Assembly (NCBI GenBank): GCA_964019155.1
Contig: OZ025242.1
Location: 64,218,948-64,282,947 of the forward strand
Source: Osedax fenrisi
Lineage: Eukaryota > Annelida > Polychaeta > Sabellida > Siboglinidae
Direction: 5' to 3'
DNA length: 64,000 nucleotides
Below the pieces are notes generated by a model. The model ran no database searches. It saw nothing but the letters and a program-made list of their open reading frames with translations, and was not told the DNA's origin. The translations under genes and the position numbers were made by a program. Positions 49,945-60,608 of this stretch are shown one piece after another; the stretch's first letter is position 1, and every line of letters begins with the position of its first letter.

Positions 49945-52336
49945 ATGATAACATTATTGTATATAATTATATTCATTCATAATATTTACTAAATAATATA
50001 TTGCGTATATATTATAAATTACAGTATAAATACTATACAAATTATAAAATATAAAGAAATAATATTTCAAATCTTTTATATGTGTATACTATTTATCGAG
50101 TTATCAAAACAACTTTGAGAATCTGTTATTTAGTAAATGATTGAATTGCTGTTTCCTTCTGAGTATAATAATAATATAATAATCTCTTGATAATAATAAT
50201 GGTAATAATGTAGAAATAGGTAATATAAAAGTTTGATGTAATAATAAATAGTAAACAGTAATAATTCAATCAGAAATGCAGGTACAAACGAGCATGTATA
50301 AGTTTGAATATTCATTGGCTAATGTGTGACATGTAGCATCACCTATGTATACATCTATTCATTAAGTCAACTTCTAAATAAACAACATAATATGACAGTT
50401 GATAATAGTTTTCAAATTGTTTCAATCGATTCAGTATACACAATGTTTTCATATAATCTATATTCTATAATTTTAAATATTTTGAATACTATTTTGAAAA
50501 ATAGGGTCTATAAAACATTATTTATTAGATATTTATATGATGATTTACATTACACTTTTTAGATGTATAGATGTAAAAGTAACCAATTCAACATATCTCA
50601 TAACAAAATAAATAGAATAAAATTGTGTTCATGATAAGATGAATGGCACCTGTTCCCTTAATAATAATATACAGTAAGAGATGACCACTAGGGTGTGGGG
50701 TATACTAACGTTATCCCTTTCCCCTCGCATGATATACATCTGACCGAGTCCGAAGAAAGGAAGGATGAACAGAGGAGAGGCAAACTGTGTAGACTGGTAG
50801 TAGTACTGGAACGCCTGGTCAAAGTCAGTCTGGTAGGGTGGGCAGGAGATGTTAGGGTACGTATGGGTGGGCAGGAGATGTTAGGGTACTTATGGGTGGG
50901 CAGGAGATGTTAGGGTACGTATGGGTGGGCAGGAGATGTTAGGGTACTTACGGGTGGGCAGGAGATGTTAGGGTACGTATGGGTGGGCAGGAGATGTTAG
51001 GGTTGGGTGGGCAGGAGATGTTAGGGTACGTACGGGTAGATAGGAAGGAGATGTTAGGGTACGGGTTGGGTTGGTACGGGAGGGAGGGTGCTAAATAGAT
51101 GCTAGGAGAATATAGTAGATGTTGAGAAGCTGTGGAGATCAAACTTCAGGCAGCGAATATTCGCAATCATCTAATATGTTATATGTCTTTACAAAATATC
51201 TTTACAAAACGCTACGATTATTATTCATTAATTCATGAGATTATACGCACTATTAGCTTTAGTCTGTCTGCAGTGGTGGGTGGCTAGTAGATAGGGGGTA
51301 GATAGTGGGTAGATAGGGGGTAGATAGGGGGTAGATAGGTGGTAGTAGATAGTATTAATACGCCTGGTAGATGTGATAATGAACTGGTAGTTAGACGTAC
51401 GTGTGGAAACTAGAGATAACTTATGAACAGAGACACCTAGGGGGCATATTGTGAACCTGGATGTGGAACGAGCGCGCCATCTGGTAGCAGCTCTCAGCAC
51501 GCATCGACTCATTCTCAGTGTTATGGAACGCGTGCAGGGCTAACTGACGAACTTTGTTGTAGTCCTGAGGGGTGGGGGTACAGTAGAGGATGGGGGTACA
51601 GTAGGGGGGTGGGGGTATAGTAGGGGTGGGGTAGAGTAGGGGTGGGGTAGAATAGGGGGTGGGGGTACAGCAGGGGGTGGGGGTAATATTAATATATACA
51701 CGATACAATGTTACAGATACGATGTGATATTAAATATAATATATGTCCACATGTATATAGACATATATTTGATGTATATATTATATACTATATATTATTG
51801 TCATGCATTATTTGGAAAAACGTAAGTATTATTGATGCATTAAATTAAATAGTATCGGTTTAATATCCTGAGATAAGGTGATTATTAATACCCTGAATTA
51901 AGACCCGCATTACGTTCATTTTTATTTTTTTTCAACAAATTATTTTATTAAAATATGCAAAAATAATTATTTAACTATAAATGCCTTATGCATTATAAAA
52001 ATATGTCTGTAATAAACTGATGTGATATATTTTAAATATTGAATAAATTTCAATAATATACCTTATACTAACTATTAGATCTTAGAAAATTAGAGTTATT
52101 TATATATAAATATAAATATTATCTACATAGTAAACAAAATATTGTTATTTCATACTCAATTGCAAGTTATTCACTTTTTAGTATACCCATTTTTATAATT
52201 TAATACACAAGATAAAATAAAACTTTAGAAGTTTATATCGCATGATTTTTTTTCCACTTTTATGTTATATATAAAATACATTTAACAAGGTTATTGACTA
52301 CGGATTAAAAATCATAATTAATATCGACGACGATTG

Positions 52337-52382
<46 letters not shown>

Positions 52383-55300
52383 ACTGTACACAATGAAGCA
52401 CAACTAGATAAGGACTTACCTTCTTGTAGAAGAAGTGGTTAGCGAGATGGTTAAGCACCATGGGGTTAGCGGGGTCTAGTGAGTAGGCCTTGGAGAGCAG
52501 TATCACCCCGGTCTTGATGTCTGTGCCCTGCTTCTCGTTTAGTTTCATCAGCGCCAGTCCGATCAGAGCGCCCACGCAGTTAGGCTGCAGTTGTAGGGCT
52601 CGCTCAAACGCGATCCTAGGGGGCGACGGTAGATGTGGGGCTTACGCGTGATAACGAGTGGGTAGATATGCGCACTCTATGTTTAAAACGGTTACTTCAT
52701 GATTAAACTTCATGATGTGCTACTTGGTGATGTAAATGTTAGCATTTTAAGGATATCTAGACTTCTGAATACTGAATACTGACTACTTCTAGACTATTGG
52801 ATAGTAAAATAGCAGGATCTCGAGATTTTCAATTAGCTAATATATATTGAATCAGAGTTGGAAAAAATCATGATTTTTTTAAAAAAATCAAAAAAATCAA
52901 AATCACATTGATTTTTTTGATTTATTTGATTTTTTTGATTTTTTTGATAGAATAAATAAATAAATTTATCAATACAAATTTTATATTATTTAATCAGTTT
53001 TATTTATTAGATTTATTAATAATAGTAATCCAAACTATTAATTACATTTTATCAAATTATAAAAAAGTTGATTTATAATCAAAAAAATCATGATTTTTTT
53101 GATTTTTTTGATAGAATAAATAAATAAATTTATCAATACAAATTTTATATTATTTAATCAGTTTTATTTATTAGATTTATTAATAATAGTAATCCAAACT
53201 ATTAATTACATTTTATCAAATTATAAAAAAGTTGATTTATAATCAAAAAAAATCAAAAAAATCAAAAAAATCAAAAAAATCATGATTTTTGCCTTCAAAA
53301 AAATCAAAAAAATCATTGATTTAATCAAATGATTTAAATCAATTGATTTAAATCAAACAACTCTGTATTGAATTACTACTTTTTATTAGTTAATATTTAT
53401 ATTTAGTTGTTATTTTCAATAAGTTAATATATATTGATATATATATATATAAAATATCAATATATATTAATATTATTAATAATAACATAGTTAATATTTA
53501 TCTATTAATACTAAAATGTAGATAAATATAAAGAATGTAATAGCTAAGCCCAGGATACACGATCAAGCAATTACTTTTTATCAGGGTTGGTCGGTTTTTT
53601 TGAATCGGTTTTTTTGGTTCGGTTTTTTTGGTTTTTGTAACATTATAAAAGCATTCAATCAAAAATAATGAATCGATTAGGCAATGATAAGGCTGCAAAA
53701 CTTGTTTTTTTATTTCGAGAATTAAATTGATTATATTTCTATTAGAAATCATCTAATTATTATTATTATTTTTTAAATTATTATATTGTTACAATTTGTA
53801 ACTTGTTATTTTATTGTGAGAATTATATTGATTATATTTCTATTAGAAATCATCTAATTATTATTATTATTATTTTTAAAATTATTATATTGTTACACTT
53901 TGTAACTTGTAATTTTATTGCGAGAATTATATTGATTATATTTCTAATTACTGTATTGTTATTTTTTTAAATTATTATTTTGTTACAATTTGTAACTATT
54001 TTTTTTATTATATTTTACTTTATTTTTATAATAAATATATTTTAATAAAATAATTTTATTAACATTTAATATTAATAATATATTATTGAAAATTTAATAA
54101 TATATATATATATATATAATTAATATATATAAATAATATTCATTAGTGTTGTATATTTTATACTTACTCTATATATGTATATTTTGCACAGACATTTAAT
54201 AATCGATCTAGGTATATAAAATATTTTCTAATTAATAATCTTAACATTTAATTAAAAAAACCAAAAAAACCAAAAAAACCAAAAAAACCACAAAAAAACC
54301 ATAAAAACCGCCAACCCTGCTTTTTATTTACGGTCTAATGATTTATTAAAACATGCCAACTTTGAATTGGTCATATTTATAATTTTCTAAAATTTTAAAT
54401 AGAGTATATAATTTGGGAAATATTAGATCATGACATTTTGTTATTATGTTCAACTAATAGCTACGAGAATGTAATTTTGTATATTGATACTATTGTAATA
54501 CAATTAGTATCATTGGAAATCTTATTAAATTCTATAATATAAGAAATATTTTAATTTTAATTATAACAAAAGTTATGATCAAAAATGTGGTAAAAATTGT
54601 ATTGCTTACATTTATTTATTTATGAATTAACATTATTATGATAAATATAATTTATTATAACATGAAACATAAACATAACATAAATGTTTATTATATTAAT
54701 ATATTTCTAAATAAAATTAATATTTTTAATAAATATATGCATACATTTGATATTTCTATTGTAATAAAATACATAAAATAATAATATGATATTAAAATTT
54801 ATCTGGTTTCTATTTACCAAAAACATTAACATATTATTAATATCTATGATATAAATACCCATGTTTCCTATACTTGGATAAAGTGACATATTCAAAGTTA
54901 TATAGGATTAATAGACGACCATGTATCTTGAGCTTTGGTTATAGTATAACTGATCAATAAAATTGTTTAAATAGGTAATTAAATAAATTAATTAATTTTG
55001 GAAATTAATATAAAATATTTGTTATATAATTTATATAAGTACTTATTATTTATTATATTTAAAATGTATAATATATTTAGAATGTACTATTTATAATTAA
55101 ATATTTAATAAATCAAATTATATAATATTATATATATTATTAAATTAATATTAAAATTGTTAAAAATTGTATATGTAATTTCGTATAAAAAATATATTAA
55201 ATTTGTGTTTAAATCTTATTTAATCTATAGACTAATAAGATCAATAGATTCTATAGAAGCACGTGAATATTGACGCTGGAGAGGCTGCTAAAGATGAACT

Positions 55301-57108
55301 AGTACTAACGTCGCCTTCTCATTCTTGCCCAGTTTAGCGTAGCAATGTCCGAGGCCCAGACGAACCCCTGCGGGGCACGAGGGGTTCGTACGTAGCGCCC
55401 TCTTGTAGAATGTGAGGGCACCGCGGTAGTCCTTGCGGTTGTAGGCGATGCAGGCTTTGCCCAGCAACGACGGGATGTTGCTCGCATTCTGGGTGGGGTG
55501 CGGGTATACTGGTGTGTGTGGGCCAACTCAGTGTGTATGTGTGTCAGTATGTGTATCAGTATGTGTATCAGTATGTGTATCAGTATGTGTATCAGTATGT
55601 GTGTCAGTATGTGTATCGGTATGTGTATCAGTATGTGTATCAGTATGTGTGTCAGTATGTGTATCAGTATGTGTGTGTTTGTGCAGTGTATATTTGTGGA
55701 ACTCAGGGATGCATTGAAATACGATGTGTATGTGTATGCGTGTGTGGAGGGGTCCATACTATGGACAACTTTCCATTTTGTATTCATTAGTACAACAACA
55801 TTATTTTCTATAAAATGCATCATAGCAGGCCACTCTAGATTCGTGTATTTTGCACAAAATATTCAAATTCGTGCATAATATATATTTAACTAATTTAACC
55901 ATTACATTATTTAATTTACTAATATATAATATAGACTAGAATGTATACGCTAGACATAACATAGATATTAGGTGATTTAGTGATTTCTAAATGTACGAAT
56001 TTAGAGAGGCCCATAAATATTACTTTTAAAAATAAATTTAATAGAATAATATTTTGTTTTATATCATTTATATATGTTTTATATTGATAACAGATGTTAT
56101 AAAACTTGATAGAGTTTATATAATATATAATACAAGATGAAATAAATTTACATTTATATAATTGAACGCATATAATAGAATTTTAAAATAACTGATACAT
56201 TATATAAAAGATGTTTTGTATGATATTTATAGAACCAAGCTAATTATTGACAACAATTATAACTATTTCTATTATTTTTCTATAAAACATAATTTTACAA
56301 ATAAATTATATAATAAATTTGTTTATTATATATAAGGTAAATCAAAATAAATTATAATTGTTAAAAAATATCATTATTTCTTATTTTTTATTTTACAGAT
56401 ATATTATGCAATATGGATACAATAAAAATTGTATTTAATCTATGTAATAAATATTATCATTTTTATACTTAAAATGCTATTTCTTAGAATAACAAAATAC
56501 ATTATAACATTTCAATAATTATCAAACAATCTATACCATTTTCAAAAGAATATAATAAAGAGGACCTGTCAGTTTAAAATATTTGCATTTATTGAAAACA
56601 AATTGTTTTATTATCTATAATTATGTCTATAGACTAAAAAAGGCAACAGTCTTGAGATATTTAAAATGAATAATATACAACAACAAAATAAATCAATATA
56701 ACATTTTTCTGTTAATATTTCTAGCATCCCTAATTTGCATATACTTTATATTACTCCACACGCCTTAAATATACTGATTTGGTGTATTTATATTTATGTT
56801 TAAAGGATTAAACAGAAACGTATTGATATTTCATTCTTCGGAAAACAATTATTGTTATTCGTATTTGATAAAGGTATAACTACATTGATGTTGCATTATG
56901 GGAAATGTGTGTGTATGGCTGGTGTAGTAGTGTATGCATGTATGTATGCATGTATGTATGTATGTATGCATGTATGCATGTATGTATGTATGTATGCATA
57001 TATGTATGCATGTATGTATGTATGTATGTATGCATGTATGTATGTATGTATGTATGTATGTATGTATGTATGTATGTATGTATGTATGTATGTATGTATG
57101 TATGTATG

Positions 57109-57142
<34 letters not shown>

Positions 57143-57144
57143 TG

Positions 57145-57176
<32 letters not shown>

Positions 57177-57230
57177 TGTATGTATGTATGTATGTATGTA
57201 TGTATGTATGTATGTATATATGTATGTATG

Positions 57231-57264
<34 letters not shown>

Positions 57265-57338
57265 TGTATGTATGTATGTATGTATGTATATATGTATGTA
57301 TGTATATATGTATGTATATATGTATATATGTATGTATG

Positions 57339-57372
<34 letters not shown>

Positions 57373-60300
57373 TGTATATATGTAGACTACATATTGTAGT
57401 ACATACACTGTACAGTAGACCGGTTCGTACTAATTTTTTTTTCGTAATTTTATAAACCTTCACATCTATGACAATTATGTATGCTATGATGAATAAGTGT
57501 TTACAATTGTAGACCTATATCTTAAATAGTTTTAGGTAACGAGATCTTTTTATTTTATCATTGAATACATATAGAATTTAACATGGGGGAGATTTTAAAA
57601 TAAGTTTTATTCAATTTTTATAAAATTGAATGATTTTTTTAGGCCAACTATGGATATATCCTAGAAACATATATTACAAGTAGTATTAACAATACAAAAT
57701 GTTTTTCATAATAATCTAGATGCCCAAATTTTATAAAATAATTTTAGTAAAAAAAAATATCTAAAAATCGTATAATTTAATATAAATAAATTATAACAAT
57801 TTAATTTTAAAAAATAAAATATATAATTTATAGATAATAATAATACAATTCAAATTAATTATTAAAAAATTAAAAATTATTTTTAGAAAAAAAATGAACA
57901 TCATTTGTAAATTTTTTTGGATTTTTATTTGAAATATGAAATACAAAAATTTGTGTATATTTTTTAATTTTTTTAATTTAATTTCAATAAAGGATATTTA
58001 TATCTAACTTATATCCAAAATTCAATAAAATATGATCATTCAAATTTATGTAAAGTTTAATTATATATATTAATTTAAAAAAATTAATTATTTTTTTGAA
58101 TTATTTTGAAATAAATACTTTGTAAAATGGTGTATTTTCTCGAGTTTTATGATACATTAATATTGGTAATTTGTAGATATAAAAATGAAATATAGATATT
58201 ATATTAATAATAAATATAAATAATGGTATATATTATATTAATTCATGAAATATAATAGAAATACATAATTAATTTTAAATATAAACATCAAAGATAATAA
58301 GATGGTGGAATGACTATTATACATGTGATATTTTAAATTAAATTTTAAAATAATAATTTATATTTCAAACTTTAAATGCTTCGTGACCAAAGGTAACTAT
58401 TTTTTTATAAATATTGTTAATACATATTATACTAAAATATAGATATGTATTATATTTTATATGAAGGATTAAAAATTGATTCGAACGAACCGGTCTACTG
58501 TACAATGTACATTGTACGGTATGTTACTCACAACTACTGCTGCTGATTTTTTTATATTTACTATTATCATATATATATATATATATATATATATTAGTTA
58601 CATCAGTTACTAATTTCAGAGTTATGAGTCATGTTGAAACAGCATAGCATAGCATGAAATAGGAGATAAATAATAATAAAAAGCTAAAATATCTAAACAT
58701 ACGTCACATGACAAACCTGTCCGAGAACGAAATTGAACTGGGCGTCGGCCTGGTCTAGTTTGTCTCCTTCGAGTAGGCAGAAATAGGCGCGACCCAACAA
58801 ATGGTTCTGGGGGTGAGGTCAGGGGGCAGGGGGAGGTATTAATGATGCCTACAGGGGGAGCCACCTAACCTGATCGTACATGATGATCTTATCGGCTGTC
58901 GTATACAACAACATAGCCATTGTGAACAGCTCTCGTTTCTTCTCCTGAATATAATAGTGGTGGTGGTGAATATGGTGCATGTGGTGGTGAATGTTGTGTT
59001 GCAAATGGTGGTTCAAGTAGTGGTGAATGTGGTGGTGAATGTGGTGGTTCAAGTAGTGGTTCAAGTAGTGGTGAAAGTGGTGGTGCAAATGGTGGTGCAA
59101 GTGGTGGTGCATGTGGTGGTGAAAGTGGTGGTGCAAGTGGTGGTGGTGGTGGTAGTGCAAGAGGTACAGCGTGCCAACCTTCTCCCTGTGATCGTGAGCC
59201 AGTCGTACATAATGAGCTGCCAAGGTATCCAGCATTATCATCTGGTCTTTCTCGAAGTCATCATACTGAAGGTTGGCGTCCTCGCGGGAACCTTCTAGAA
59301 TGTTCACAAAGTCGTCTATTTCACCGGCGCTGTGGTACTCGAGCTGTGTAAGGCGGGGGGGACTGTGTATAGGGGGTCTGTAGTATATGCAGGGATATAG
59401 TGTGGCAGTATATGGAGGGATATAGTGTGGCAGTATATGGAGGGATATAGTGTGGCAGTATATGGAGGGATATAGTGTGGCAGTATATGCAGGGATATAG
59501 TGTGGCAGTATATGCAGGGATATAGTGTGGCAGTATATGGAGGGATATAGTGTGGCAGTATATGCAGGGATATAGTGTGGCAGTATATGGAGGGATATAG
59601 TGTGGCAGTACATGGAGGGATATAGTGTGGCAGTATATGGAGGGATATAGTGTGGCAGTATATGGAGGGATATAGTGTGGCGGTATATGGAGGGATATAG
59701 TGTGGCAGTATATGGAGGGATATAGTGTGGCAGTATATAGAGGGATATAGTGTGGCAGTATATGGAGGGATATAGTGTGGCAGTATATGGAGGGATATGG
59801 GTGTAAGCGTATGGAGGGATAGCAGAGGTCGGCAGGGTTAGAGTGGTCAGGTGGCAGTTGTAGTGGGGTGTAATATGAGGTGGAGGTCGTAGTGGGGTGT
59901 AATATGAGGTGGAGGTCGTAGTGGGGTGTAATATGAGGTGGAGGTCGTAGTGGGGTGTAATATGAGGTGGAGGTCGTAGTGGGGTGTAATATGAGGTGGA
60001 GGTTGTAGTGGGGTGTAATATGAGGTGGAGGTTGTAGTGGGGTGTAATATGAGGTGGAGGTTGTAGTGGGGTGTAATATGAGGTGGAGGTCGTAGTGGGG
60101 TGTAATATGAGGTGGAGGTTATATGTTAGGTAGTATGTTTACATTATGTATGTTTTAACATTTTAAATAAATAATATATACTTATTTGGATAGAGGTAAA
60201 ATTTAAAAAATAGACTACATCACCCTATATGTTAGAACACGTTTGAAAGTATCAGCTCACATGTTAGCTTACACTGTCCGATATCGATGTTCAATGATAT

Positions 60301-60512
60301 CAGTTGTTTAGAAGCGGGCCCAATATGGAACTATATTATGTGTGTGAAGCTACTTCTGACATTTGGTATTGCTGTTTCTCACTTTAATAATTGCATACAT
60401 AATTTGATATGCCTATTCTATAGTTTACTATCAAACGATATATATAATATTTTTAATTTAACCTCTGTAATCATAATCAAAACAAATAGTGACCATTTTC
60501 TCCGTTAGTATA

Positions 60513-60550
<38 letters not shown>

Positions 60551-60570
60551 ATATCTATATCGTTAGTATA

Positions 60571-60608
<38 letters not shown>

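Larger units (their letters stand above)
55489..58716 (-). other. CTR9 intron 5
   Basis: Holds the 12-bp minisatellite (55530-55678), about 1.1 kb of AT-rich unique-looking sequence, the TATG array (56929-57383), the TIR element copy B (57413-58500) and an (AT)n run at 58570-58595. Confidence 0.6.

Noticed and set aside
55448..55878. Cys/Val/Ser-rich frames CVSVCVSVC and the antisense IHILTHILIH
   Set aside because: Translations of the 12-bp minisatellite next to CTR9 exon 6.
56852..57463. Long frames of MYVCMYVC/YIHTYIHT on both strands
   Set aside because: They are translations of the (TATG)n microsatellite, open in all frames, with no conserved content.
58849..59613. 254-codon minus-strand frame with SIYCHTISLHIL repeats and a His-rich end
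   Set aside because: It runs through two minisatellites; only 59343-59179 and 58944-58870 are CTR9 exons.
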